Counted from the first letter of the stretch, positions 1-8,919 are shown. The stretch: 64,000 bases of DNA from an uncultured Clostridia bacterium (GCA_937892115.1 CALAUI010000019.1:144654-208653), one strand, 5' to 3'. Notes: generated by a model not told the origin, from the letters alone. A program made the numbers and translations.

Positions 1-2
1 GT

Positions 3-806
3 CAGTATCAGCACGACATGCCTCCTAAGGAGCTTGACGCCGCTCTTGACGCGGTCATTGAGGACGCGGTAAACTCTGTAGGCGTTGACCTTAATACCGC
101 TTCCGCTCCCCTGCTTTCAAGGGTATCCGGCATTAACTCCACCATTGCTTCAAATATCGTTGATTTCAGAGATGAAAACGGCGAATTCACGTCAAGAAGT
201 CAGCTTAAAAAAGTTCCCAAGCTCGGTGCAAAGGCATTTGAACAGTGCGCGGGCTTCCTGAGAATCCCCGAAAGTAAAAATTCCCTTGACCACACCGGCG
301 TTCATCCCGAAAGCTACGATGCGGCAAAGGAGCTTCTTAAAATATTCTCATACACTCCCGACGATATCGGCTCGGAAGAGGTAGCCGCCATCAGGCAGAA
401 CGTTCAGCTTCTGGGCGAGGAAAAGGTTGCCGAAAAGCTCGGAATAGGCGTTCCCACTCTGAAGGATATCATCAAGGAGCTTATTGCTCCCGGCAGAGAC
501 CCCAGAGATGAGCTGCCCAAGCCCATGCTCCGCACGGACGTTATGGATATCAAGGATCTGAAGCCCGGTATGGAAATGACCGGCACCGTCAGAAACGTAA
601 CGGATTTCGGTGCATTTATAGATATCGGTGTTCACGAGGACGGTCTGGTACACATTTCGCAGATTACGGATAAGTACATCAAGCATCCCTCGGAGGTGCT
701 GAAGGTAGGTATGGTAGTCACCGCCTGGGTACTGAACGTTGACCTTGTAAAGGGCAGAATCGGTCTTACCATGAGAGAAAAGAACAGACCCGAAACAAAG
801 GAATAA
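3..806 (+). CDS. tex: Tex-family RNA-binding transcription accessory protein, C-terminal part (5' end outside window)
   Basis: The open frame runs in from the left edge; the residues before the first Met (QYQHD) match the conserved GQYQHD motif inside Tex proteins, so the Met at 18 is internal and not the start. Two C-terminal Tex domains are visible: a helix-hairpin-helix region (around VDLNTASAPLLSRVSGI and VPKLGAKAFEQCAGF) and an S1 RNA-binding domain (GMEMTGTVRNVTDFGAFIDI through GRIGLTM) near the end. Tex is a cytosolic nucleic-acid-binding protein linked to transcription and RNA quality control. About 267 residues of a family of 700-plus are present. A bidirectional hairpin follows the stop codon. 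Confidence 0.95.
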   Translation, partial: QYQHDMPPKELDAALDAVIEDAVNSVGVDLNTASAPLLSRVSGINSTIASNIVDFRDENGEFTSRSQLKKVPKLGAKAFEQCAGFLRIPESKNSLDHTGVHPESYDAAKELLKIFSYTPDDIGSEEVAAIRQNVQLLGEEKVAEKLGIGVPTLKDIIKELIAPGRDPRDELPKPMLRTDVMDIKDLKPGMEMTGTVRNVTDFGAFIDIGVHEDGLVHISQITDKYIKHPSEVLKVGMVVTAWVLNVDLVKGRIGLTMREKNRPETKE

Positions 807-814
807 TAAAAGAT

Positions 815-850
815 AAGACCTGAGGCAGACAGACTGCTTCAGGTCTTTTA
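815..850. terminator. Bidirectional hairpin terminator between tex and a convergent gene
   Basis: AAGACCTGA pairs with TCAGGTCTT, with an inner GGCAG/CTGC stem, followed by TTTTA on the plus strand. It lies just after the tex stop codon and just before the stop codon of the minus-strand gene, so it can serve both. Confidence 0.8.
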
Positions 851-852
851 CG

Positions 853-1551
853 TTACTTATCAATAAATTCCCAGGAATCAAGATACAGGTCAAGTCCTCC
901 GGGATAAAGGAAAAGCGTCTTCCATTCTCCGTCCAGCTTGACGAAATAAGCGGTTTCAAGGATGAAATCCGATTTATATTTTGTTCCGTTCTTTTCGGAT
1001 TCAAAGGTAAATCTGATATCCGCCGCCACGACCTTATCAATATCATCAGCCGTGATTTCGGGCTCAATACTCTCTGAGGCGGTATACTTGATAAGCTCCT
1101 CGGTCTCTTTTTTCTTAAGAGTATGCTTCTCAATGAGCTTGAGTTTCATCTTTTTGATTTCGCCTATCTGTGAATAAAAATTGTTATTCATCACGGCGTC
1201 AAGGGTTTTTGCGATACCAGCACTCTTCGCCGTAAAGAATTCGTCATAGGTCATACCGTTATAGCCGACGGGGCTTAAGCTCTCACAGAACGCTTCGGTA
1301 TCAAGATTCATGAATGCCTCTGCGGTTTTCTTTGCCGCACGGGAATATCCCGTAAACGACGAGATGATGAATACTGCCGCAACTATCAGCCCGATGGCGA
1401 GTATTCCGCCTGCAGCCATCACAACAAGCTTACGAAAACGCGCCGTCTTCTCACGGTCTTTTTCGGGTTGAACGGTCTCTTCGGGGATATCGTTATCAAG
1501 GCCGAACATTTTTTCTATTTCATTTTGGTTCTTTTTATTTTTGAATGCCAT
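853..1551 (-). CDS. Membrane-anchored protein of unknown function
   Basis: A 232-residue protein with a charged cytosolic N-terminus (about residues 1-42), one membrane helix (about 43-65, LVVMAAGGILAIGLIVAAVF), and an external C-terminal domain of about 165 residues. The external domain has alternating helix and strand character and includes a Lys/Glu-rich stretch near residues 130-155. It lies 32 bases downstream of the zinc-ribbon gene on the same strand, so the two are probably co-transcribed. I do not recognise the family; the layout (short cytosolic tail, one helix, NTF2-like-sized outer domain) suggests a surface-exposed accessory or sensor protein, but this is inference. Confidence 0.8.
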   Translation of the reverse strand: MAFKNKKNQNEIEKMFGLDNDIPEETVQPEKDREKTARFRKLVVMAAGGILAIGLIVAAVFIISSFTGYSRAAKKTAEAFMNLDTEAFCESLSPVGYNGMTYDEFFTAKSAGIAKTLDAVMNNNFYSQIGEIKKMKLKLIEKHTLKKKETEELIKYTASESIEPEITADDIDKVVAADIRFTFESEKNGTKYKSDFILETAYFVKLDGEWKTLFLYPGGLDLYLDSWEFIDK

Positions 1552-1583
1552 AAAAAGTCAACCTTTCAGAATTTTGCGCAATA

Positions 1584-2273
1584 TTACTGTTTTGCTCCGC
1601 AATATACACAGAATGCACCGCCGGAATCAATGCTTTTGCCGCAGGCAGAGCAATATTTTGTATTGGCGGCGGGAGAGTCTGCCGGTGCAATCACGGGAGA
1701 CGAAGCATTCATTTCAACGGGCTGAGGATTTTCGGGAGCGGGAATGGGTGCGGGAGCCGGCGCAGACATCGGAACGGGTGTGGGGATGAATACGGGAGCC
1801 GATGCTTCTGCAGGTGCGGGAGCGGAAGTGTCGGGAAGACGGAATCCGCAAAGGGTGCAGAATTTATTGCCTTTTACGACTGCGGCACCGCAGCTGGGAC
1901 AATTTATGTGCTCGTCGGGTCCGTTTACGGGCTTACCGCACATTACACAGAAGGCATTACCGGAAGCAACCTCGGCATGACAGTGCGGGCAAACCGTAAT
2001 GCCCTTGAGAGCATTAAGCTGCTTTTTGAGATTTTCAAGATTTGCGTTGGTGTCGTTTATCGCCTTTACTATTTCGGAAAGCTGTTCGTTATAGTTTCCC
2101 TCGTAAATTTTGATATAAAGCTGACCCAACTGAGTGTAATAGGAATTGATTTTCCTTTCCTCTTCGCCTATTTCGGCGTTGACCCTGGCGATTTCACCCA
2201 TATTTTTTGTTTTATTTGTCAAATCCTGCCAGGCACCTGCGCCCTTGGATGTTACCTGATCAAAAAATCCCAT
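1584..2273 (-). CDS. Triple zinc-ribbon protein with N-terminal coiled coil
   Basis: A 229-residue protein. Residues about 1-90 are helical and coiled-coil-like (contains KINSYYTQLGQLYIKIYEG). Three CxxC-x(n)-CxxC zinc ribbons follow: CPHC...CVMC, CPSC...CTLC and, at the extreme C-terminus, CSAC...CVYC. The second and third are separated by an Ala/Pro-rich linker of about 55 residues. Zinc-ribbon proteins of this kind are common in clostridia and often act as scaffolds; no catalytic domain is seen. The start is supported by GGAGG about 8 bases upstream. A TTGAAA-17-TAATAT promoter lies upstream, and the membrane protein at 853-1551 follows in the same direction. Confidence 0.85.
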   Translation of the reverse strand: MGFFDQVTSKGAGAWQDLTNKTKNMGEIARVNAEIGEEERKINSYYTQLGQLYIKIYEGNYNEQLSEIVKAINDTNANLENLKKQLNALKGITVCPHCHAEVASGNAFCVMCGKPVNGPDEHINCPSCGAAVVKGNKFCTLCGFRLPDTSAPAPAEASAPVFIPTPVPMSAPAPAPIPAPENPQPVEMNASSPVIAPADSPAANTKYCSACGKSIDSGGAFCVYCGAKQ

Positions 2274-2306
2274 AAACTGCCTCCGAGAATAATGATTTAT
2301 ACATTT

Positions 2307-2335
2307 ATATTATCACAGGGATATGCTTTTTTCAA
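2307..2335 (-). promoter_or_regulatory. Sigma-A-type promoter for the zinc-ribbon operon
   Basis: Read on the minus strand: TTGAAA (2335-2330), 17-base spacer, TAATAT (2312-2307), about 35 bases before the start codon. Confidence 0.6.
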
Positions 2336-2356
2336 GATAATTATATCAATTTCGTG

Positions 2357-2386
2357 TTGTACAAAACGTCCCGGATGTGTTATATT
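2357..2386 (+). promoter_or_regulatory. Candidate promoter for the GH39-like gene
   Basis: TTGTAC (2357-2362), 18-base spacer, TATATT (2381-2386), 28 bases before the start codon at 2414. It is divergent from the zinc-ribbon promoter. Confidence 0.45.
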
Positions 2387-2413
2387 TGTCATGCAAAGTC
2401 AGGAGGTGCGTAT

Positions 2414-4045
2414 ATGTTCAACAAAATAATCGCTCTGCTTATGTCCGCTCTTTCGGCGACAGGTCTTTTCTTTTTCGATATGACGGATAACTATACCTTC
2501 AAAATCGATACATCCGATTTGGGCGAAGCCATCGGGAATAAGGCAAGCAACGTAAATCTCTGGGAAATGGGTCAGCACTACTACGGTGACGATTCAAGCG
2601 AAAAGGATAATATTTACGACTTCGTTGAATACGTTCAGTTGATGCAGTGCACCGGCGGAAATTCCGTAAGGGACCTTCTCAAAAATCCCGATGACCGAAC
2701 GGTGCTTGACGATTACGATTTCACAAAGCTGATAAAAAACTGTCACGGCATACTCAGAGTGGGCGCAAAGCCCTGCCTCAAGATAGGAAACGTGCCTGCA
2801 AAATACTCGGCTGATGCTTATTCAATCGGCTTTGACGTAAATGTACTTCCTCCGGACGACTATGACGTATATTACGATTACATCAAGGCGATGGCCCAGG
2901 CACTGGTAGACGAATTCGGCAGGGACGAGGTACTCTCATGGCACTTCATCTGCTTTACGGAATATGAAAACTACGACTGGTTCAAGTGCGATACTCCCGA
3001 AGAAACCGCAGAGGCGACCTGCAAAATGTATGATTACATCGTGGATGCTCTGCAGACGGTGATCGGTGAAAACGTCTACGTGGGCGCACATTCAATGACC
3101 GTCACCGAAGGCGGCTGGGACGAAGGGCTTTTCATTAAGCACTGCGCTCAGGGAACGAATTACAAAACGGGTAAAACAGGCACGAGGATATGCTGTCTTT
3201 CCGCTTCATACTATGAAAATGAGCCGGGTGTCGTAGGTAAAAGGAAAACTCTTGCCGAGACTATCGGTTACCTTCAGAAATGTGCAGAGAAATACGGACT
3301 TGAAAACGTGGATTTCGGCATTGACGAGGGCAGAGTTCTCTCCGGCAACACAAGCGGATTCAACAAAGGCGACCTGGTTTCAAGGACCGTCGGCTACACC
3401 TGGCAGGCAGCTTATGACGCACGGATATACGGTACGCTCATTGACATAGGCGGCTCATATCTTTCAAGCTGGGATTATAAATCCGACGGTCTGAACAGCG
3501 GTGTGCCCACCGTAAGCTATCACGTTGCAAAGCTCATTTCCGGATTTGCTTCTTCGCTGAAGGCAAAGGTAAAAAAGGTATTGTCCGGTCTTATTTTCAA
3601 GGCGGAGGTCAACACTTACGCGGGATTTGACAAGGATGAAAACACGCTTCATATAATGGCATACAATTACAAAAACCAACTTGATTACTCACGAAAGGCA
3701 GACCTGAAGCTGAAAATAAAAGTCCCGCAGTTTGATGACGGAGAGGTTACCGTCACAAAATATCTGATAAACGACGACTGCAATTTCTTTGACGAATGGA
3801 TGCAGGACAGAAAAGACAACAATCTTACGGACGATTTATTCGGCTGGTCTCCCGACTGCCCCTGCATAGGCGGTAACGAAACGAAGGGCGACGTGAAAAA
3901 GGTATATAACGAAAACAAGGACAGATATTACGAATGCGCCGCGCTGACACCCGTTTCGTTTACGGCACAGGTCGTAAACGGAAAGCTTGAAATATGTGAA
4001 AGCTTAGGCGGAAACAACGTAGTATTCTATGAGATAACGCAGTAA
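2414..4045 (+). CDS. Exported GH39-like TIM-barrel glycoside hydrolase
   Basis: A 543-residue protein. I place the start at 2414 rather than 2354 because AGGAGGTG sits 5 bases upstream and the protein then opens with a hydrophobic leader (NKIIALLMSALSATGLFFF). The body resembles the (beta/alpha)8 fold of GH39 beta-xylosidases: the WHFICFTEYEN segment (about residues 175-185) fits the strand-4 acid/base Glu and VDFGIDEGRV (about 300-310) fits the strand-7 nucleophile Glu. The C-terminal 130 residues look like a beta-sandwich. Probable role: surface hydrolysis of plant or host glycans. The substrate is unknown. No cleavage site is obvious after the leader, so it may stay anchored. Confidence 0.75.
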   Translation: MFNKIIALLMSALSATGLFFFDMTDNYTFKIDTSDLGEAIGNKASNVNLWEMGQHYYGDDSSEKDNIYDFVEYVQLMQCTGGNSVRDLLKNPDDRTVLDDYDFTKLIKNCHGILRVGAKPCLKIGNVPAKYSADAYSIGFDVNVLPPDDYDVYYDYIKAMAQALVDEFGRDEVLSWHFICFTEYENYDWFKCDTPEETAEATCKMYDYIVDALQTVIGENVYVGAHSMTVTEGGWDEGLFIKHCAQGTNYKTGKTGTRICCLSASYYENEPGVVGKRKTLAETIGYLQKCAEKYGLENVDFGIDEGRVLSGNTSGFNKGDLVSRTVGYTWQAAYDARIYGTLIDIGGSYLSSWDYKSDGLNSGVPTVSYHVAKLISGFASSLKAKVKKVLSGLIFKAEVNTYAGFDKDENTLHIMAYNYKNQLDYSRKADLKLKIKVPQFDDGEVTVTKYLINDDCNFFDEWMQDRKDNNLTDDLFGWSPDCPCIGGNETKGDVKKVYNENKDRYYECAALTPVSFTAQVVNGKLEICESLGGNNVVFYEITQ

Positions 4046-4049
4046 AAAA

Positions 4050-4078
4050 GAGGCACGGCTTTGACCGTGCCTCAATTT
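4050..4078. terminator. Bidirectional terminator between convergent genes
   Basis: GAGGCACGG (4050-4058) pairs with CCGTGCCTC (4065-4073) around a CTTTGA loop. It is flanked by A6 on the left and a T-rich run on the right, so it can end transcription from both sides. Confidence 0.85.
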
Positions 4079-4088
4079 ATTATAAAAT

Positions 4089-4628
4089 TTATGCTTTTCC
4101 GAAAAAGTGCTGAACAAAAACAAAGCCCATACCGTCAGCACAGGGTGCAATACCTACGCCCATATATCCGTAATCGCGATTTATCATATTTTCATAGTGC
4201 CCTTCGGAGTTCTTCCAGCCGTCACAGACTTCCTTTGCGGAGGTGTAGCCCATTGCTATATTTTCTCCCCTGCTTCCGCGAAAACCGTTCAGGTCAAAGA
4301 CACTTGACCAGGGCTGACCGTTGGGACGCGTATGGGAAAGGACTCCCTTTGATGCTATTTCCGCCGCCCTGACACACGCCTGCTCCGTAAGCTTCGGGTC
4401 AAGAGCAAGGGCAGACAGACCTTTTTCGGCTCTGGCGATATTGGTCTGTGTCAGCACCTCATAAATCATACTGTCGTAGGTTGAGGCATTTTCCTTTGCT
4501 TCGGGCAGATATGCTTCATAGTATCTGTCTCCCTCTTTTTCAAAGCTGAAAAAAGAGCCCAGATTACCGAAAAAACCGGTCAGGGAAACTATGAGTGACA
4601 TTATGAATGCCAGTATACTCTTTAGCAT
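4089..4628 (-). CDS. Exported CAP/SCP-domain protein (YkwD-like)
   Basis: A 179-residue protein with an N-terminal hydrophobic segment (about residues 1-28) followed by a CAP domain. Signature residues are visible: SHTRPNGQPW (His99), GENIAMGY (Glu122) and GHYENMIN (His144), which form the usual metal-binding cleft of bacterial CAP proteins. The family is extracellular and of diverse or uncertain function. The leader is followed by another hydrophobic stretch (LTGFFGNLGSFFSF) with no clear signal-peptidase site. It starts 10 bases after the FAD-oxidoreductase gene on the same strand, so the two form an operon. SD GGAGAAG precedes the start. Confidence 0.88.
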   Translation of the reverse strand: MLKSILAFIMSLIVSLTGFFGNLGSFFSFEKEGDRYYEAYLPEAKENASTYDSMIYEVLTQTNIARAEKGLSALALDPKLTEQACVRAAEIASKGVLSHTRPNGQPWSSVFDLNGFRGSRGENIAMGYTSAKEVCDGWKNSEGHYENMINRDYGYMGVGIAPCADGMGFVFVQHFFGKA

Positions 4629-4638
4629 TTACTTCTCC

Positions 4639-5940
4639 TTACTTATTGAACAGGCGTTCAAGCTTATATTTCCATTCGTATATTGCGGGGCCGTAATCAC
4701 GGGGAATCGCGTTTGAGCCGATAACAAATGCCTCAACACCCTTGAGCAGGTATTCAAGTGCCAGACCCATCAGCTTGCGGGAGGCGACAAGGGCTCTGAT
4801 TTTTGCAATTATCTCATCCGGCTCAAGACGGGGAATATTGCCGTACATAATTGCCGCAATCTCTTCGTCCTTAATCAGTCCGCTGTTCATAAGTGCGGAA
4901 ATTTCGTCATTATCCGCAGCGAGAAGCGCTCTCTTGACAAAGTCAATAAGGCAGCACATCGCACCGATTTTTTTATAATATGTTACGTTATATTTCCACA
5001 ATGTGTCAATATTTACGCTGCCGTTTTCAATGATGGCATCGGCAAGCATCTGACCGGCTCTCACCGCATTGGCTATGCCGTTACCCATAAGGGGAACGGT
5101 CATAAATGCACAGTCACCTACGCTTGCATATCCGGGAGCTGTCATTATCGGAGCGGGATATCTTACGGGAATGTATATTCTGTGACCGCCTCTGAGAAGA
5201 GTGTCGCTGATAAGAGGATTATCGTATTTAAGCTGATTGAATGCACTTTCGCATTCCTCATCGGTAAAGCCGCCGATTTTACCTATAAGCGTACTGACGG
5301 TGCCGTCGGTTTCAAGACCGCACCAGCAGATACCGGGAAGACCGCAGTAATTGAGATAGTAGCAGTATTTACCGGGGATAACTCCCTCTGCCGGAGTATA
5401 ATAAGCATGGCGTGTTTCAAATTTTTCGTGAGGAAGCGGCTCCTCGGTAATACCGAATTTGCCTTTGAAGGATTTTCTGAAGGGAGAATCCATACCGGAT
5501 GAATCAATTACGAGGTCGGCGTAAATATCCTCTCCGTTTACGACGATGCCCTTGACTCTGTCACCCGTAAAAATAAGACGGTCAACGGGAGTGTCAAATC
5601 TGATTTCCACGCCTGCCTTTTCGCACTCTTCAACCTGAAGAATACCGAAGGCCTTTCTCTCTATATTCCATGTCCTTGCCTCCTCGGGCATATCCACCGT
5701 GAGAGATGATTCGCAGGAGGGCGAAACGAAGGTGGGAACGGTGCTTTTTACCGTTCCTTCCGGAAGGGGTACATCAAGGTCGGTAAAGAGTGAGGTTTCC
5801 ACCACGTCTATCTGGTCATGGCAATGATTCTCACGCGAATCCTTTTCAAAAATAACGACTCCGTGACCCGCTTTAGCAAGTATTTTTGCGCACTGCATAC
5901 CGCCCTGTCCGGCACCGATAACGATAATTTTCACAGTCAT
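4639..5940 (-). CDS. FAD-dependent oxidoreductase, geranylgeranyl-reductase/FixC-like
   Basis: A 433-residue protein with an N-terminal FAD-binding Rossmann motif (VIGAGQGG, residues 7-14), a central substrate domain, and the second FAD-contact motif SVGDCAFMTVPLMGNGIANA near residues 275-295. This layout is typical of the geranylgeranyl-reductase/PHBH-like group, whose members reduce isoprenoid chains or dehydrogenate small substrates in the cytosol. The C-terminal 100 residues are helical and could contact the membrane. The substrate cannot be assigned. It is the first gene of a two-gene operon with the CAP protein and has a good TTGACT-17-TATAAT promoter. A halogenase- or ETF-QO-like role cannot be excluded. 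Confidence 0.8.
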   Translation of the reverse strand: MTVKIIVIGAGQGGMQCAKILAKAGHGVVIFEKDSRENHCHDQIDVVETSLFTDLDVPLPEGTVKSTVPTFVSPSCESSLTVDMPEEARTWNIERKAFGILQVEECEKAGVEIRFDTPVDRLIFTGDRVKGIVVNGEDIYADLVIDSSGMDSPFRKSFKGKFGITEEPLPHEKFETRHAYYTPAEGVIPGKYCYYLNYCGLPGICWCGLETDGTVSTLIGKIGGFTDEECESAFNQLKYDNPLISDTLLRGGHRIYIPVRYPAPIMTAPGYASVGDCAFMTVPLMGNGIANAVRAGQMLADAIIENGSVNIDTLWKYNVTYYKKIGAMCCLIDFVKRALLAADNDEISALMNSGLIKDEEIAAIMYGNIPRLEPDEIIAKIRALVASRKLMGLALEYLLKGVEAFVIGSNAIPRDYGPAIYEWKYKLERLFNK

Positions 5941-5957
5941 TCCTCCTATTCCGTTCT

Positions 5958-5986
5958 ATTATAATAATAATTTGCTTTTTAGTCAA
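5958..5986 (-). promoter_or_regulatory. Sigma-A promoter for the FAD-oxidoreductase/CAP operon
   Basis: On the minus strand: TTGACT (5986-5981), 17-base spacer, TATAAT (5963-5958), 18 bases ahead of the start codon. Confidence 0.75.
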
Positions 5987-6025
5987 TATTAAAAAACTGT
6001 CTGTATCCGTTCACTATGTATTTTC

Positions 6026-6054
6026 TTGACATGATTTTGCCGTCGGTTTATAAT
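6026..6054 (+). promoter_or_regulatory. Perfect-consensus sigma-A promoter for the lipoprotein gene
   Basis: TTGACA (6026-6031), 17-base spacer, TATAAT (6049-6054). Both hexamers match the consensus exactly, so strong constitutive expression is expected. Confidence 0.9.
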
Positions 6055-6109
6055 TGTTGTTAAGGTCTGACGGTGATTTGCAGACGATTAAACGAAAGGA
6101 TGTTCAAAA

Positions 6110-7258
6110 ATGAAAAAAGCATTATCCGTAATACTCTGCCTCGTACTTGTACTTTCCCTTGCAGCCTGCGGTGCGGCAAAGGAGGAGGAAAAGGTAAACG
6201 AAGCAAAAGCAAGTGCAGTTCTTACCGTTGAAAAGAAAGAACTCAAGTCAGGCGATACATTGAAAATCAATGTAAAATCAGAGGGCCTGAATTATGAAAC
6301 GAGTCCCTGGGTGGGCATCGTTCCCGCAGGTGACTACGTAACCGAATATGACATTGACGACGTTGATCTCTGGTATGAATATATTACCGAAGATACACAG
6401 GACTTTGAAGTAAATCCCGACGAAATCGGACTTGAAAGCGGCGAATATCTCGTTACCGTTGCAGACAGCGATGACAACGAAGCAGGCGGAATTCTTGCCA
6501 TAGAAACAATCTCATTCACAAAGGATGCCGAGGAAGCCGAAGAAAAGGACGAAGGTGTTGAAAAGAACTCAGCATATTTTGCGGAAAAGTACGGTCTTAA
6601 CATCTGCCCCTTCAGCATCAGTGTCAACGGAGAAGAAAAGGATTATCATTTCCGTAACGGCGGTGAACTTACAACATGGACATTTACAGAGGAAAATACC
6701 GACGGCTGGTATTACTACAATGACCGTGTTATTTCCGCCGACAATAAATATGCAATCGGTCCCGAAATAGACAGCTTTTCATCATCCTGCACATACGAAG
6801 CACAGCCCTATGACGGTCCCGCTCTCACTCCCGAACAGCAGGCTGAAATAAAAGACGGTGTGCTTTACATTCTCAATTCCTATACTCCTTACAGATTAAA
6901 CTGGGGTGTAGCTCTTGAAAGTGAAACAGAAGAAGACGAAATTGAGTATTCCGTAAACGATATTGAAGACGATTTTAATGCAGGCGAAAATATCTGTTTC
7001 TATTCCGGATATGATATAAACGGTGACGTCGAATTCAATGCGGAGCTGCTTATTTTCAATCACGACGGTGATATGTCGGTTTACGGTGCGGAAATGACAG
7101 ACGATCTGAGAGAAACAGCGGTTGACAGCATTACACTCACCAATCCCGAAAGCGAAGCACCCTCAGGCACATTCAGCATTGCAGAGCCCGGAAGATACGA
7201 CATCGTACTTACATACGACGGTTTTATTGCCGGTTATGTTGTAATCACCATTGAATAA
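6110..7258 (+). CDS. Surface lipoprotein of unknown function
   Basis: A 382-residue protein with a classic lipoprotein signal: basic start, hydrophobic core, and lipobox LAAC with Cys20. The mature protein is very acidic. Residues about 35-140 look like an Ig-like beta domain (begins TVEKKELKSGDTLKINV), and a similar strand pattern returns at the C-terminus (GTFSIAEPGRYDIVLTYDG). The middle contains FRNGGELTTWTFTEENTDGW. I recognise no enzyme motif. SD AAAGGA lies 10 bases upstream. Its perfect promoter suggests an abundant surface protein. The small membrane protein gene follows after 17 bases. Confidence 0.85.
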   Translation: MKKALSVILCLVLVLSLAACGAAKEEEKVNEAKASAVLTVEKKELKSGDTLKINVKSEGLNYETSPWVGIVPAGDYVTEYDIDDVDLWYEYITEDTQDFEVNPDEIGLESGEYLVTVADSDDNEAGGILAIETISFTKDAEEAEEKDEGVEKNSAYFAEKYGLNICPFSISVNGEEKDYHFRNGGELTTWTFTEENTDGWYYYNDRVISADNKYAIGPEIDSFSSSCTYEAQPYDGPALTPEQQAEIKDGVLYILNSYTPYRLNWGVALESETEEDEIEYSVNDIEDDFNAGENICFYSGYDINGDVEFNAELLIFNHDGDMSVYGAEMTDDLRETAVDSITLTNPESEAPSGTFSIAEPGRYDIVLTYDGFIAGYVVITIE

Positions 7259-7275
7259 GTATCGGAGGACACTTT

Positions 7276-7548
7276 ATGTTTCTGAAATTCACAAAAGCAT
7301 TCGGTCAGCCCGGCTGCGTAGCTCTTTATGCGGTGTTTTCGGCACTGGCAGTTAAAATAACCGTAATCCCCCTGATATTGCTGCTGGTAATGCACTTTAC
7401 CGAATATCTGATTATAGGACATAAGGTTGCCAAAGAAAACGGGTTGGGAATTGCAGAAGGATTCCTGAAATGTATGTCCTTCGGCTTTACCTGGTGGCTG
7501 CCGATAAAAAAAGAATCAGAAAACACATCAGAGGATAAAGCGAACTGA
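7276..7548 (+). CDS. Small membrane protein
   Basis: A 90-residue protein with one or two hydrophobic helices (about residues 17-43, and a weaker one at 62-76) and a charged C-terminus. It sits 17 bases after the lipoprotein gene with SD GGAGGA and is followed by a strong terminator, so it is the last gene of that operon. The family is not recognised. Confidence 0.75.
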   Translation: MFLKFTKAFGQPGCVALYAVFSALAVKITVIPLILLLVMHFTEYLIIGHKVAKENGLGIAEGFLKCMSFGFTWWLPIKKESENTSEDKAN

Positions 7549-7553
7549 ATAAC

Positions 7554-7591
7554 GGAGAGTGTGCCCTAAAAGGTACACTCTCCTATTTTTA
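7554..7591 (+). terminator. Rho-independent terminator
   Basis: GGAGAGTGT (7554-7562) pairs with ACACTCTCC (7575-7583), followed by TATTTTTATTT. Confidence 0.9.
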
Positions 7592-7604
7592 TTTCATTAT
7601 AAGA

Positions 7605-7633
7605 TTGATTTTTCCATCTGCGTAATATATAAT
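7605..7633 (+). promoter_or_regulatory. Sigma-A promoter for the MFS/GH38 operon
   Basis: TTGATT (7605-7610), 17-base spacer, TATAAT (7628-7633), about 70 bases before the MFS start. The leader holds a short TCGGAAAGACCG hairpin, which may be incidental. Confidence 0.65.
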
Positions 7634-7704
7634 AATTTTGTATGCGGTCGGAAAGACCGTAATACTGTGTAAAGCACAATTTTAATCTGAAATCAGGCAT
7701 TGAA

Positions 7705-8919
7705 ATGACAGACACAAAAAAAGAAAACAGAATCGTATTTATCTGCTGGCTTGCTTATATGGTAGCATATATCGGCAGACTGAATTTCTCGGCATCCATA
7801 GTGGCAATCATCAGCGATACGGGGCTTACCAAAGCCGCGGTAGGTATCGTCACCACCTTCTTTTTCTTTGCCTACGGAATAGGGCAGCTGGTCAACGGCA
7901 TACTTTCAAAGCACTATAACGGCAGGATAATGGTGTTTATTTCCCTGATGATTTCATCCGTGCTGAATTTTGCAATTCCAATGTGCGGAAACAACGTATC
8001 CGTAATGAAATATATATGGCTTCTCAACGGTGCGGTGCAGTCAATTCTCTGGTGTACCCTCATCAAGACCATTTCCGAATTTGTTTCGGATAAGGGAATG
8101 CCCAGAGCAATATTCGTAATGAGCACCACCAATACCGTAGGCACTTTTGCGGTTTACGGCATGTCGGCATTTTTTGTAAGATTCGCATCCTGGCGAATCA
8201 CCTTCTTTGTGGCTTCGGGTCTGCTGGTAATTACCGCAATAGTATGGTTTATCGGTTACGGCAACGAAAAGCCGCCCATCGTCCTCAAAAAAGATCTGGA
8301 GGAAAAATCGTCTGTCAGACACAGCGGAGTAATGATTGCCTGCATAGCCATGATATGCCTTGCCGGCATTGCAAACGGCTTTATCAAGGACGGCGTAAAC
8401 ACCTGGGTACCCAGCGTACTGAACGAGGAATTCGGCGTAACGGAATCCCTTTCAATACTGCTTACGTTCCTGCTTCCTCTCATGTCAACCCTCAGCGCGG
8501 GTCTGATAAGAAAAATCCACGAAACCGTAAAATCACATTCTCTCATGAATACGATGCTTTACGGTGTTACCGCATTACTCTGCGGCGGAATAATCTTTTT
8601 CTTCGGAAAAGGAAACGTGGTATTCATTATGGTATGCTTCATAATGACCTCTGCGGTAATGGCAATGGTAAACAACGTAATTACGAGTATGTTCCCTCTG
8701 GACAGAAGAAAGCTTATGGGCTCCGGCTTTGCGGCAGGTCTGCTCAACACCTTCTGCTACGTGGGCAGTACGATAACATCATATACCCTCGGCGCAGTTG
8801 CGGATAAGAGGGGCTGGAACACCGTATTCATTATAATGCTCTGTGTCAGCATAGCGGCGTTTGCCGTTTCCGCTGTGGGCAGTATATTTGACAGAAAAGT
8901 TAACCGTATAACCGAATAA
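7705..8919 (+). CDS. MFS transporter, organophosphate:phosphate-antiporter-like
   Basis: A 404-residue polytopic membrane protein with about 12 membrane helices. The N-terminal segment (WLAYMVAYIGRLNFS) and the following pattern resemble the GlpT/UhpT/UhpC branch of the major facilitator family, which imports sugar phosphates or related anions. The first gene of a three-gene operon with an unrecognised 595-residue protein and a GH38 alpha-mannosidase, so an imported mannose-containing oligosaccharide or glycoside is a plausible substrate. That is inferred from the neighbours, not read from the sequence. The ribosome binding site is weak. Confidence 0.88.
   Translation: MTDTKKENRIVFICWLAYMVAYIGRLNFSASIVAIISDTGLTKAAVGIVTTFFFFAYGIGQLVNGILSKHYNGRIMVFISLMISSVLNFAIPMCGNNVSVMKYIWLLNGAVQSILWCTLIKTISEFVSDKGMPRAIFVMSTTNTVGTFAVYGMSAFFVRFASWRITFFVASGLLVITAIVWFIGYGNEKPPIVLKKDLEEKSSVRHSGVMIACIAMICLAGIANGFIKDGVNTWVPSVLNEEFGVTESLSILLTFLLPLMSTLSAGLIRKIHETVKSHSLMNTMLYGVTALLCGGIIFFFGKGNVVFIMVCFIMTSAVMAMVNNVITSMFPLDRRKLMGSGFAAGLLNTFCYVGSTITSYTLGAVADKRGWNTVFIIMLCVSIAAFAVSAVGSIFDRKVNRITE

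Noticed and set aside
348..1133. Long minus-strand open frame across the tex 3' end
   Set aside because: It is antisense to tex and overlaps the convergent membrane-protein gene; low-complexity composition and no ribosome binding site.
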